From: Mastigias papua
Taxonomy: Eukaryota > Cnidaria > Scyphozoa > Rhizostomeae > Mastigiidae
DNA length: 64,000 bases
Direction of reading: 5' to 3'
NCBI GenBank assembly: GCA_964019165.1
Contig: OZ025274.1
Coordinates: forward strand, 8,800,407-8,864,406
This document shows positions 21,087-35,585 of the stretch, piece by piece. The notes below the pieces were generated by a model. It saw only the letters and a program-made list of their open reading frames with translations, was not told the origin of the DNA and made no database searches. Made by a program: the position numbers and the translations under genes. The stretch's first letter is position 1. Every line of letters begins with the position of its first letter.

Positions 21087-22218
21087 CGATTTACTGCAGA
21101 CATATGGTTAGATTGTGTTTTGGTGCTAGGACACAGGTACTTGTAGCCAAATGTAGCTCTTGCATAGCATTGTCAGTTTTGCAACATGTAAAGCATTTTA
21201 AAGCTCTATATAGCGTATGTAGTGTAAAAACAAAGAATAACGCAAATATGAGTAGGAAGCATTGGCTAAACTACTTACATCAGCGTGACCATAGATGTAA
21301 AAGACGTTTGATGCATGAGTATGACGCACTTGCACGGAACGTGTATCATACAACATTATACGCACAATTGATCGTTACTTGTAATGGCCATAATATACGT
21401 ATGTGTGGAAACACTGACGATACAGCAATGATGGCCATATCATATTATAAGTGCTTGATTCACTGCGGAAATTCGCTTAGATTGTGTCTTGGTGCTAGGA
21501 CACAGGTACTTGTAGCCAAATGTAGCCCTTGCATAGTATTGTCAGTTGTGCTACAAGTAGAGCCCAATAAAGCTCTTTATAGTGTATGTAGTGTAAAAAC
21601 AAAGACTAACGCTAATATGAGTAGGAATCGTTGGCTAAACTACTTACATCGGCGGGACCATAGATGTAAAAGACTTTTGATGCATGAGATTGACGAATTT
21701 GCATAGATTTTCAAACATACACAGTATATGCACAAGTGATCATTGCTAAAGCACGTATGTGTCAAAGCTCTGGATATGCGGCAATGACAACAGATCTGAT
21801 AGTCATATGATATTATAAGTCTTTGATTCAGTGCAGAAATATTTTTATATTGTGTATTGATGCTAGGACACAGGTACTTGTAGCCAAATATTGCCCTTGT
21901 ATTGTATTATGAGTTTTGCCAGAACTAAAGCACTTTAAAGCTCTATATAGTGTATGTAGTGTAAACACAAAGACTAATGCTACTATGAGTAGGAATCATT
22001 CGCTAAACTAGTGACATCAGTAAAACCATAGATGTAAAAGACGTTTGATGCATGAGATTGATGAACTTGCACAGAATTTCAAACATACACAATATATGCA
22101 CAATTGATCATTGCTAAAACACGTATATGTCGAAACTCTGGATATACGGTAACGACAACAGATATGATAGTCATATGATATTATAAGTGCCTGAATCACT
22201 GCAAAAATATGCGTAGAT
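21087..22218 (+). repeat. Edge satellite, 368-369-bp monomers
   Basis: Landmark tgtgttttggtgctagg and its variants recur at 21114, 21483, 21851 and 22219. The sequence belongs to the same family as 9401-11292 (acaggtacttgtagccaaat, cttgcatagtattgtcag). Spacing of 369 here, a multiple of 3, lets one frame run through a monomer boundary, giving the 200-codon open frame at 21104-21706. A small minus-strand frame at 22017-22199 is incidental. Confidence 0.9.
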
Positions 22219-23710
22219 TATGTTTTAGTGCTAGGACACAAGGACATGTAGCCAAACGTAGCCCATGTTAAGCATTGTCAGATTTGCCACATGTAAAGCA
22301 CTTTAAAGCTCTATATAGTGTATGCAATGTAAAAACAAAGACTAAGGCTAATATGAGTAGGACGCATTGGCTAAACTACTTACATCGTTGTAACCATAGA
22401 TGTAAAAGACATTTCAAGCATGAGATTGATGAACTTACACAGAATCTCAAATATACACATTATATGCACATTTGATCATTGCTTGTAATGGGCCTAAAAT
22501 ATGTATGTGTGCAATCTCTGAATATACGGGAATCAAATCAGATCTGATAGTCATATGATACTATAAGTGCCTGATTGACTGCAGATATATGGTTAGATTG
22601 TGTTTTGGTGCCAGGACACAAGTACTTGTAGCCAAATACAGCTCTTGCATAGTATTGTCAGTTTTGCAAAATGTAAAGCACTTTACAGTTCCATATAGTG
22701 TATGTAGTGTAAAAACAAAGGCTAACTCTAATATGAGTAGGACACATTTGCTAAACTACTGATATGAGTGCAACCATAGATGTAAAAGACGTTTGACCCA
22801 TGAGATTGACGAACTTGTACAGATTTTCAAACATACACAGTATATGCAATTTATCATTGCAACACTACGTATCCGTGCAAAGTCTGACAATACAGAAATG
22901 ACCACAGATCTGATTGTCATATGATATTATAAATGCTAGATTCACTGCACAAATATGCTTAGATTATGTTTTAGTGCTAGGACACAAGGACATGTAGCCA
23001 AACGTAGCCCATGTTAAGCATTGTCAGATTTGCCACATGTAAAGCACTTTAAAGCTCTATATAGTGTATGCAATGTAAAAACAAAGACTAAGGCTAATAT
23101 GAGTAGGACGCATTGGCTAAACTACTTACATCGTTGTAACCATAGATGTAAAAGACATTTCAAGCATGAGATTGATGAACTTACACAGAATCTCAAATAT
23201 ACACATTATATGCACATTTGATCATTGCTTGTAATGGGCCTAAAATATGTATGTGTGCAAACTCTGAATATACGGGAATCAAATCAGATCTGATAGTCAT
23301 ATGATACTATAAGTGCCTGATTGACTGCAGATATATGGTTAGATTGTGTTTTGGTGCCAGGAAACAAGTACTTGTAGCCAAATACAGCTCTTGCATAGTA
23401 TTGTCAGTTTTGCAAAATGTAAAGCACTTTACAGTTCCATATAGTGTATGTAGTGTAAAAACAAAGGCTAACTCTAATATGAGTAGGACACATTTGCTAA
23501 ACTACTGATATGAGTGCAACCATAGATGTAAAAGACGTTTGACCCATGAGATTGACGAACTTGTACAGATTTTCAAACATACACAGTATATGCAATTTAT
23601 CATTGCAACACTACGTATCCGTGCAAAGTCTGACAATACAGAAATGACCACAGATCTGATTGTCATATGATATTATAAATGCTAGATTCACTGCACAAAT
23701 ATGCTTAGAT
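22219..23710 (+). repeat. Tandem duplication of a 746-bp satellite dimer
   Basis: 22219-22964 and 22965-23710 are near-identical 746-bp blocks, each a pair of monomers of about 380 and 366 bp. I find only about three differences in the parts compared (for example gcaatctctg against gcaaactctg, and ccaggacac against ccaggaaac). The 66-codon frames at 22275 and 23021 translate identically. This is a recent local duplication within otherwise older, diverged satellite, and it abuts the first 371-bp core monomer at 23711. Confidence 0.9.
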
Positions 23711-26312
23711 TATGTTTTGGAGCTATGACACACGCACTTATGGTGATTGTATACCATGTATAGTACCGCCAGATTTGCGACATGTAAATCACTTTAAAGC
23801 TGTATATAGTGTAAAAACAAAGACTAAGGCTAATTTGAGTAGGACACATTGGTTAAACTACCGGCATCGGAGAAACCATAGATGTAAAAGACGTTTAATG
23901 CATGAGATTGACGCACTTGCACTCAATTTCAATCATACAACAGTATATGCACATATTGTGATATCTTGTGATGGGCCTAAAATATGTATGTGTGCAAAGT
24001 CTGACAATAAAGCAATGACCAAAGATCTGATGGTCTTATGATAATATAAATGCAGGATTCACTGCAGGAATATGCTTAGATTATGTTTTGGAGCTATTAC
24101 ACACGTACTTATAGTGATTGTAGGCCTTGTATAGTAATGTCAGATTTGCGACATGTAAATCGCTTTAAAGCTGTATATAGTGTAAAAACAAAGACTAAGG
24201 CTAATTTGAGTAGGAAACATTGGTTAAACTACTGGCATCGGAGAAACCATAGATGTAAAAGACGTTTAATGTATAAGATTGACGCACTTGCACTCAATTT
24301 CAATCATACAACAGTATATGCACATATTGTGATGTCTTGTGATGGGCCTAAAATATGTATGTGTGCAAAGTCTGACAATAAAGCAATGACCAAAGATCTG
24401 ATGGTCTTATGATATTATAAATGCAGGATTCACTGCAGGAATATGCTTAGATTATGTTTTGGAGCTATTACACACGTACTTATAGTGATTGTAGGCCTTG
24501 TATAGTAATGTTAGTTTTGCGACATGTAAAGCACTTTAAAGCTGTATATAGTGTAAAAACAGAGACTAAGGCTAATTTGAATAGGCAACACTAGCTACAC
24601 TACTGGCATCGGAGAAACTATAGATGTAAAAGACGTTTAATGCATGAGATTGACGCACTTGCACTCAATTTCAATCATACAACAGTATATGCACATATTG
24701 GCATTGCTTGTGATGGGCCTAAAATACGTATGTGTGCAAGGTCTGACAATACAGTAATGACGACAGATCTGATGGTCATATGATATTATAAATGCTAGAT
24801 TCACTGTACAAATATGCTTAAATTATGGTTTGGAGTTATGAGACACGTACTTAGGGTGATTGTATGCCATGTATAGTACTGCTAGATTTGCGAGATGTAA
24901 ATCACTATAAAGCTGTATATAGTGTAAAAACAAGGACTAAGGCTAATTTGAGTAGGAAACATTGGTTAAACTACTGGCATCGGTGCAGCCATAGATGTAA
25001 AAGACGTTTAATGCATGAGATTGACGCACTTGCACTCAATTTCAATCATACAACAGTATATGCACATATTGTGATGTCTTGTGATGGGCCTAAAATATGT
25101 ATGTGTGCAAAGTCTGACAATAAAGCAATGACCAAAGATGTGATGGTCTTATGATATTATAAATGCTAGATTGACAGTACAGATATGCGTAGATTATGTG
25201 TTGGAGGTATGACACACGAACTAATAGTGATTGTAGGCCTTGCATAGTATTGTCATTTTCAAGACACGTAAAGCACTTTAAAGCCGAACATAGTATAAAC
25301 ACAAAGACTAAGGCTAATTTGAGTAGGAAACATTGGCTAAACTACTGGCATCGGTGCAAACATAGATGTAAAAGACGTGTAATGCATGAGATTGACGCAC
25401 GACGACTCAAGGTCAATCATACAACATTATATCCACATATTGTCATTGCTTGTGATGGGCCTAAAATACGTATGTGTGCAAAGTCTGACAATATAGCAAT
25501 GACCACAAATCTGATGGTCATATGATATTATAAATGCTAGATTTACTGCAGGAATATGCTTAGATTATGTTTTGTAGCTATTATTACACACGTACTTATA
25601 GTGATTGTAGGCCTTGCATAGTATTGTCAGTTTTGCGACATGTAAAGCACTTTAAAGATGTATATAGTGTAAAAACAACGACTAAGGCTAATTTGAGTAG
25701 GAAATATTAGCTAAACTACTGGCATCGGTGTAACCATAGATGTAACAGACGTTTAGTGTATGGGATTGACGCACTTCCACTCAATTTCACTCATACAACA
25801 GTATATGCACATATTGTCACTGCCTGTGATGGTCATAAACTACGTATGTGTGCAAGGTCTGACAATACAGCAATAACGACAGATCTGATGGTCATATGAT
25901 ATTATAAATGCTAGATTTACTGCTGGAATATGCTTAGATTATGTTTTGGAGCTATTACACACGTCCTTATAGTGATTGTAGGCCTTCCATAGTATTGTCA
26001 GTGTTGCGACATGTAAAGCACTTTAAAGCTGTATATAGTGAAAAAACAGAGACTAAGGCTAAGTTTAATAGGAAACATTAGTATTCACTCATGGGATCGG
26101 TGTAACCATAGATGTAACAGACGCTTAGCTGATCAGATTGACGCACTTCCACTCAATTTCAATCATACAACAGTATATGCACATATTGGCATTGCTTGTG
26201 ATGGGCCTAGAATACGTACGTGTACAAGGTCTGACAATACAGCAATGACGACAAATCTGATGGACATATGATATTATAAATGCTAGATTCACTGCAGGAA
26301 TATGCTTAGATT
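23711..26312 (+). repeat. Core satellite, outermost 7 monomers, more divergent
   Basis: Units start at about 23712, 24083, 24454, 24825, 25196, 25567 and 25941. They are mostly 371 bp but include a 374-bp unit (extra att in gctattattacac at about 25580) and a 372-bp unit. They differ from each other more than units further right and keep edge-type features such as tgatgcatgagattgacgca-like segments. They look transitional between edge and core. Confidence 0.8.
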
Positions 26313-28908
26313 ATGTTTTGGAGCTATGACACACGTACTTATAGTGATTGTAGGCCTTGCATAGTAATGTCAGTTTTGCGACATGTAAAGCACTTTAAAG
26401 CTGTATATAGTGTAAAAACAGAGAATAAAGCTAATTTTAATAGGAAACATTGGCTAAACTACTGGAATCGGTGTAGCCATAGATGTAAAAGACGTTTAGC
26501 AGATGAGATTGAACCATTTCCACTCAATGTCCCCCATACAACAGTATATGCACATATTGGCATTGCTTGTGATGGTCCTAAAATATGTATGTGTGCAATG
26601 TCTGACAATACTGCAATGACGACAGATCTGATGGGCATATGATATTATAAATGCTAGATTCACTGCAGTAATATGCTTAGATTATGTTTTGGAGCTATTA
26701 CACACGTACTTATAGTGATTGTAGGCCTTGCATAGTATTGTCAGTTTTGCGACATGTAAAGCACATTAAAGCTGTATATAGAGTAAAATCAGAGACTAAG
26801 GCTAATTTGAGTAGGAAACATTGGCTAAACTACTGGAGTCGGTGTAACCATAGATGTAAAAGACGTTTAGTGTATGAGATTGACGCAGTTCTACTCAATT
26901 TCAATCATACAACAGTATATGCACATATTGGCATTGCTTGTGATGGGCCTAAAATACGTACGTGTACAAGGTCTGACAATACAGCAATGACGACAGATCT
27001 GATGGTCATATGATATTATAAATGCTAGATTCACTGCAGGAATATGCTTCGATTATGGTTTGGAGCTATGACACACGTACTTATAGTGATTGTAGGCCTT
27101 GCATAGTATTGTCAGTTTTGCGACATGTAAAGCACTTTAAAGCTGTAAATAGTGTAAACACAGAGACTAAGGCTAATTTGAATAGGAAACATTAGCTACA
27201 CTACTGGCATCGGTGTAACAATAGCTGTAAAAGACGCTTAGCGGATGAGATTGACCCATGTCCACTCAATTTCACTCATACAACAGTATATGCACATATT
27301 GGCATTGCTTGTGATGGGCCTAAAATACGTATGTGTGCAAGGTCTGACAATACAGCAATGACGACAGATCTGATGGTCATATGATATTATAAATGCTAGA
27401 TTCACTTCAGAAATATGCTTAGATTACGCTTTGGAGCTTTACACACGTACTTATTGTGATTGTAGGCCTTCCATAGTAATGTCAGTTTTGCTACATGTAA
27501 AGCACTTTAAAGCCGTATATAGTGTAAAAACAGAGACTAAGGCTAATTTGAATAGGAAACATTGGCTAAACTACTGGCATCGGTGTAACCATAGATGTAA
27601 GAGACGTTTAGTGTATGAGATTGACGCACTTCCACTCAATTTCAATCATACAACAGTATATGCACATATTGCCATTGCTTGTGATGGGCCTAGAATACGT
27701 ACGTGTACAAGGTCTGACAATACAGCAATGACGACAAATCTGATGGTCATATGATATTATAAATGCTAGATTCACTGCAGGAATATGCTTAGATTATGTT
27801 TTGGAGCTATGACACACGTACTTATAGTGATTGTAAGCCTTGCATAGTTTTGTCAGTTTAGCGACATGTAAAGCACTTTAAAGCTGCATATAGTGTACAC
27901 ACAGAGACTAAGGCTAATTTGAATAGGAAACATTATCTACACTACTGGCATCGGTGTAAAAATAGCTGTAAAAGACGTTTAGTGTATGAGATTGACCCAT
28001 TTCCACTCAATTTCACTCATACAACAGTATATGCACATATTGGCATTGCTTGTGATGGGCCTACAATACGTATGTGTGCAAAGTCTGACAATACAGCAAT
28101 GACGACAGATCTGATGGTCATATGATAATATAGATGCTAGATTCACTGCAGGAATATGCTTAGATTATGTTTTGGAGGTATTACACACGTACTTATAGTG
28201 ATTGTAAGCCTTGCATAGTATTGTCAGTTTTGCGACATGTAAAGCACTTTAAAGCTGTATATAGTGTAAAATCAGAGACTAAGGCTAATTTGAATAGGAA
28301 ACATTAGCTACACTACTGGCATCGGTGTAACCATAGATGTAAAAGACGTTTAGTGTATGAGATTGACGCACTTCCACTCAATTTCAATCATACAACAGTA
28401 TATGCACATATTGGCATTGCTTGTGATGGGCCTAAAATACGTACGTGTACAAGGTCTGACAATACAGCAATTACGACAGATCTGATGGTCATATGATATT
28501 ATAAATGCTAGATTCACTGCAGGAATATGCTTAGATTATGTTTTGGAGCTATGACACACGTACTTATAGTGATTGTAAGCCTTGCATAGTAATGTCAGTT
28601 GTGCTACATGTAAAGCACTTTATAGCCGTATATAGTGTAAAAACAGAGACTAAGGCTAATTTGAATAGGAAACATTAGCTACACTACTGGCATCGGTGTA
28701 ACCATAGATGTAAGAGACGTTTAGTGTATGAGATGGACGCATGTCCACTCAATTTCACTCATACAACAGTATATGCACATATTGGCATTGCTTGTGATGG
28801 GCTTAGAATACGTACGTGTACAAGGTCTGACAATACAGCAATGACGACAGATCTGATGGTCATATGATATTATAAATGCTAGATTCACTGCAGGAATATG
28901 CTTAGATT

Positions 28909-30392
28909 ATGTTTTGGAGCTATGACACACGTACTTATAGTGATTGTAGGCCCTCCATAGTAATATCAGTTCTGCGACATATAAAGCACTTTAAAGATGT
29001 ATATAGTGTAAAAACAAAGACTAAGGCTTATTTGAGTAGGAAACATTGGCAAAACTACTGGCATCGGTGTACCCATAGATGTAAAAGACGTTTAGCGGAT
29101 GAGATTGAGCCATTTCCACTCAATTTCCTTCATTCAACAGTATATGTACATATTGGCATTGCTTGTGATGGGCCTACAATACGTATGTGTGCAAAGTCTG
29201 ACAATACAGCAATGACGACAGATCTGATGGTCATATGATAATATAGATGCTAGATTCACTGCAGGAATATGCTTAGATTATGTTTTGGAGGTATTACACA
29301 CGTACTTATAGTGATTGTAAGCCTTGCATAGTATTGTCAGTTTTGCGACATGTAATGCACGTTAAAGCTGTATATAGTGTAAAATCAGAGACTAAGGCTA
29401 ATTTGAATAGGAAACATTAGCTACACTACTGGCATAGGTGTAACCATAGATGTAAAAGACGTTTAGTGTATGAGATTCACGCACTTCCACTCAATTTCAA
29501 TCATACAACAGTATGTGCACATATTGGCATTGCTTGTGATGGGCCTAAAATACGTACGTGTACAAGGTCTGACAATACAGCAATTAGGACAGATCTGATG
29601 GTCATATGATATTATAAATGCTAGATTCACTGCAGGAATATGCTTAGATTATGTTTTGGAGCTATGACACACGTACTTATAGTGATTGTAGGCCCTCCAT
29701 AGTAATATCAGTTCTGCGACATATAAAGCACTTTAAAGATGTATATAGTGTAAAAACAAAGACTAAGGCTAATTTGAGTAGGAAACATTGGCTAAACTAC
29801 TGGCATCGGTGTACCCATAGATGTAAAAGACGTTTAGCGGATGAGATTGAGCCATTTCCACTCAATTTCCTTCATTCAACAGTATATGTACATATTGGCA
29901 TTGCTTGTGATGGGCCTACAATACGTATGTGTGCAAAGTCTGACAATACAGCAATGACGACAGATCTGATGGTCAAATGATAATATAGATGCTAGATTCA
30001 CTGCAGGAATATGCTTAGATTATGATTTGGAGGTATTACACACGTACTTATAGTGATTGTAAGCCTTGCATAGTATTGTCAGTTTTGCGACATGTAAAGC
30101 ACTTTAAAGCTGTATATAGTGTAAAATCAGAGACTAAGGCTAATTTGAATAGGAAACATTAGCTACACTACTGGCATCGGTGTAACCATAGATGTAAAAG
30201 ACGTTTAGTGTATGAGATTGACGCACTTCCACTCAATTTCAATCATACAACAGTATATGCACATATTGGCATTGCTTGTGATGGGCCTAAAATACGTATG
30301 TGTGCAAGGTCTGAGAATACAGCAATAACGACTGATCTCATGTTCATATGATATTATAAATGCTAGATTCACTGCAGGAATATGCTTAGATT
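28909..30392 (+). repeat. 742-bp satellite dimer duplication
   Basis: The unit at 28909 and the one at 29651 are near-identical, including the private segment ggccctccatagtaatatca followed by tctgcgacatata. The units following each (29280 and 30022) share the private gataatatagatgc and ggaggtattacac variants. Offset is exactly 742 bp, two monomers. Confidence 0.85.
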
Positions 30393-31134
30393 ATGTTTTG
30401 GAGCTATTACACGCGTACTTATAGTGATTGTAGGCCTTCCATAGTAATGTCAGTTTTGCTACATGTAAAGCACTTTAAAGATGTATATAGTGTAAAAACA
30501 AAGACTTAGGCTAATTTGAGTAGGAAACATTGGCTAAACAACTGGCATCGGTTTAACCATAGATGTAAAAGACGTTTAGCGGATGAGATTGAGCCATTTC
30601 CACTCAATTTCCCTCATTCAACAGTATATGTACATATTGGCATTGCTTGTGATGGGCCTAAAATACGTATGTGTGCAAGGTCTGACAATACAGCAATGAC
30701 GACAGATCTGATGGTCATATGATATTATAAATGCTAGATTCACTGCAGGAATATGCTTAGATTATGTTTTGGAGCTATTACACACGTACTTATAGTGATT
30801 GTAGGCCTTGCATTGTATTGTCAGTTTTGCGACATGTAAAGCACTTTAAAGATGTATATAGTGTAAAAATAAAGACTAAGGCTAATTTGAGTAGGAAACA
30901 TTGGCTAAACTACTGGCATCGGTGTAACCATAGATGTAAAAGACGTTTAGCGGATGAGATTGAGCCACTTCCACTCAATTTCCCTCATTCAACAGTATAT
31001 GCACATATTGGCATTGCTTGTGATGGGCCTAAACTACGTATGTGTGCAAGGTCTGACAATACAGCAATGACGATAGATCTGATGGTCATATGATATTATA
31101 AATGCTAGATTCACTGCAGGAATATGCTTAGATT

Positions 31135-34100
31135 ATGTTTTGGAGCTATTACACACGTACTTATAGTGATTGTAGGCCTTGCATTGTATTGTCAGTTTTG
31201 CGACATGTAAAGCACTTTAAAGCTGTATATAGAGTAAAATCAGAGACTAAGGCTAATTGTAGTAGGAAACATTGGCTAAACTACTGGCATCGGTGTAACC
31301 ATAGATGTAACAGACGTTTAGTGTATGAGATTGACGCACTTCCACTCAATTTCACTTATACAACAGTATATGCACATATTGGCATTGCTTGTGATGGGCC
31401 TAAAATACGTATGTGTACAAGGTCTGACAATACAGCAATGACGACAGATCTGATGGTCATATGATATTATAAATGCTAGATTCACTGCAGGAATATGCTT
31501 AGATTATGTTTTGGAGCTATTACACACGTACTTATAGTGATTGTAGGCCTTGCATAGTAATGTCAGTTTTGCTACATGTAAAGCACTGTAAAGATGTATA
31601 TAGTGTAAAAAAAGAGACTAGGGCTAATATGAGTAGGAAACATTGGCGAAACTACTGGAATCGGTGTAACCATAGATGTAAAAGACGTTAAGCGGATGAG
31701 ATTGACGCAGTTCTACTCAATTTCAATCATACAACAGTATATGCACATATTGGCATTGCTTGTGATGGGCCTAAAATACGTATGTGTGCAAAGTCTGACA
31801 ATACAGCAATGACGACAGATCTGATGGTCATATGATATTATAAATGCTAGAGTCACTGCAGGAATATGCTTAGATTATGTTATGGAGCTATTACACACGT
31901 ACTTATAGTGATTGTAGGCCTTGCATAGTATTGTCAGGTTTGCGACATGTAAAGCACTTTAAAGCTGTATATAATGTAAAATAAGAGACGAAGGTTAAGT
32001 TGAGTAGGAAACATTGGCTAAACTACTGGCATCGGTGTAACCATAGATGTAAAAGACGTTTAGTGTATGAGATTGACGCACTTCCACTCAATTTCAATCA
32101 TACAACAGTATATGCACATATTGGCATTGCTTGTGATGGGCCTAAAATACGTATGTGTACAAGGTCTGACAATACAGCAATAACGACAGATCTGATGGTC
32201 ATATGATATTATAAATGCTAGATTCACTGCAGGAATATGCTTAGATTATGTTTTGGAGCTATGACACACGTACTTATAGTGATTGTAGGCCTTGCATAGT
32301 AATGTCAGTTCTGCGACATGTAAAGCACTTTAAAGATGTATATAGTGTAAAAACAAAGACTAAGGCTAAATTGAGTAGGAAACATTGGCTAAACTACTGG
32401 CATCGGTGTAACCATAGATGTAAAAGACGTTTAGCGGATGAGATTGACCCATTTCCACTCAATTTCACTCATACAACAGTATATGCACATATTGGCATTG
32501 CTTGTGATGGGCCTAAAATACGTATGTGTGCAAGGTCTGACAATACAGCAATAACGACTGACCTCATGTTCATATGATATTATAAATGCTAGATTCACTG
32601 CAGGAATATGATTACATTATGTTTTGGAGGTATTACACGCGTACTTATAGTGATTGTAGGCCTTCCATAGTAATGTCAGTTTTGCTACATGTAAAGCGCT
32701 GTATAGCCGTATATAGTGTAAAAACAGAGACTAAGGCTAATTTGAATAGGAAACATTAGCTACACTACTGGCATCGGTGTAACCATAGATGTAAGAGACG
32801 TGTAGTGTATGAGATTGACGCACTTCCACTCAATTTCAATCATACAACAGTATATGCACATATTGGCATTGCTTGTGATGGGCCTAAAATACGTACGTGT
32901 ACAAGGTCTGACAATACAGCAATGACGACAGATCTGATGGTCATATGATATTATAAATGCTAGATTCACTGCAGGAATATGCTTAGATTATGTTTTGGAG
33001 CTATGACACACGTACTTATAGTGATTGTAGGCCTTGCATAGTAATGTCAGTTGTGCGACATGTAAAGCACTTTAAAGATGTATATAGTGTAAAAACAAAG
33101 ACTAAGGCTAATTTGAGTAGGAAACATTAGCTACACTACTGGCATCGGTGTAACAATAGCTGTAAAAGACGTTTAGTGTATGAGATTGACGCACCTCCAT
33201 TCAATTTCACTCATACAACAGTATATGCACATATTGGCATTGCTTGTGATGGGCCTAAACTACGTATGTGTGCAAGGTCTGACAATACAGCAATGACGAT
33301 AGATCTGATGGTCATATGATATTATAAATGCTAGATTCACTGCAGGAATATGCTTAGATTATGTTTTGGAGCTATTACACACGTACTTATAGTGATTGTA
33401 GGCCTTGCATTGTATTGTCAGTTTTGCGACATGTAAAGCACTTTAAAGCTGTATATAGAGTAAAATCAGAGACTAAGGCTAATTGTAGTAGGAAACATTG
33501 GCTAAACTACTGGCATCGGTGTAACCATAGATGTAACAGACGTTTAGTGTATGAGATTGACGCACTTCCACTCAATTTCACTTATACAACAGTATATGCA
33601 CATATTGGCATTGCTTGTGATGGGCCTAAAATACGTATGTGTACAAGGTCTGACAATACAGCAATGACGACAGATCTGATGGTCATATGATATTATAAAT
33701 GCTAGATTCACTGCAGGAATATGCTTAGATTATGTTTTGGAGCTATTACACACGTACTTATAGTGATTATAGGCCTTGCATAGTAATGTCAGTTTTGCGA
33801 CATGTAAAGCACTGTAAAGATGTATATAGTGTAAAAAAAGAGACTAGGGCTAATATGAGTAGGAAACATTGGCGAAACTACTGGAATCGGTGTAACCATA
33901 GATGTAAAAGACGTTAAGCGGATGAGATTGACGCAGTTCTACTCAATTTCAATCATACAACAGTATATGCACATATTGGCATTGCTTGTGATGGGCCTAA
34001 AATACGTATGTGTGCAAAGTCTGACAATACAGCAATGACGACAGATCTGATGGTCATATGATATTATAAATGCTAGAGTCACTGCAGGAATATGCTTAGA

Positions 34101-35585
34101 TTATGTTATGGAGCTATTACACACGTACTTATAGTGATTGTAGGCCTTGCATAGTATTGTCAGGTTTGCGACATGTAAAGCACTTTAAAGCTGTATATAA
34201 TGTAAAATAAGAGACGAAGGTTAAGTTGAGTAGGAAACATTGGCTAAACTACTGGCATCGGTGTAACCATAGATGTAAAAGACGTTTAGTGTATGAGATT
34301 GACGCACTTCCACTCAATTTCAATCATACAACAGTATATGCACATATTGGCATTGCTTGTGATGGGCCTAAAATACGTATGTGTACAAGGTCTGACAATA
34401 CAGCAATAACGACAGATCTGATGGTCATATGATATTATAAATGCTAGATTCACTGCAGGAATATGCTTAGATTATGTTTTGGAGCTATGACACACGTACT
34501 TATAGTGATTGTAGGCCTTGCATAGTAATGTCAGTTCTGCGACATGTAAAGCACTTTAAAGATGTATATAGTGTAAAAACAAAGACTAAGGCTAAATTGA
34601 GTAGGAAACATTGGCTAAACTACTGGCATCGGTGTAACCATAGATGTAAAAGACGTTTAGCGGATGAGATTGACCCATTTCCACTCAATTTCACTCATAC
34701 AACAGTATATGCACATATTGGCATTGCTTGTGATGGGCCTAAAATACGTATGTGTGCAAGGTCTGACAATACAGCAATAACGACTGACCTCATGTTCATA
34801 TGATATTATAAATGCTAGATTCACTGCAGGAATATGATTACATTATGTTTTGGAGGTATTACACGCGTACTTATAGTGATTGTAGGCCTTCCATAGTAAT
34901 GTCAGTTTTGCTACATGTAAAGCGCTGTATAGCCGTATATAGTGTAAAAACAGAGACTAAGGCTAATTTGAATAGGAAACATTAGCTACACTACTGGCAT
35001 CGGTGTAACCATAGATGTAAGAGACGTGTAGTGTATGAGATTGACGCACTTCCACTCAATTTCAATCATACAACAGTATATGCACATATTGGCATTGCTT
35101 GTGATGGGCCTAAAATACGTACGTGTACAAGGTCTGACAATACAGCAATGACGACAGATCTGATGGTCATATGATATTATAAATGCTAGATTCACTGCAG
35201 GAATATGCTTAGATTATGTTTTGGAGCTACGACACACGTACTTATAGTGATTGTAGGCCTTGCATAGTAATGTCAGTTTTGCGACATGTAAAGCACTTTA
35301 AAGATGTATATAGTGTAAAAACAAAGACTAAGGCTAATTTGAGTAGGAAACATTAGCTACACTACTGGCATCGGTGTAACAATAGCTGTAAAAGACGTTT
35401 AGTGTATGAGATTGACGCACCTCCATTCAATTTCACTCATACAACAGTATATGCACATATTGGCATTGCTTGTGATGGGCCTAACTACGTATGTGTGCAA
35501 GGTCTGACAATACAGCAATGACGATAGATCTGATGGTCATATGATATTATAAATGCTAGATTCACTGCTTGAATATGCTTAGATT
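31135..35585 (+). repeat. Six-monomer higher-order block in two tandem copies
   Basis: 31135-33360 and 33361-35585 match at an offset of 2226 bp, then 2225 after one base is lost near 35485. Private variants recur at that offset: aattgtagtaggaaac, gtaaaaaaagagactaggg, the stop-creating gacgttaagcgg, gtcaggtttgcgac with ataatgtaaaataagag, and gaatatgattacattatg. A few differences, such as gattgtagg against gattatagg, show the copies are recent but not identical. Confidence 0.9.

Noticed and set aside
32760..35195. Minus-strand 69-codon ORFs at 32760-32969 and 34986-35195 (also 46114-46323)
   Set aside because: The same satellite segment read backward in copies of one monomer type; they recur only because the block is duplicated.
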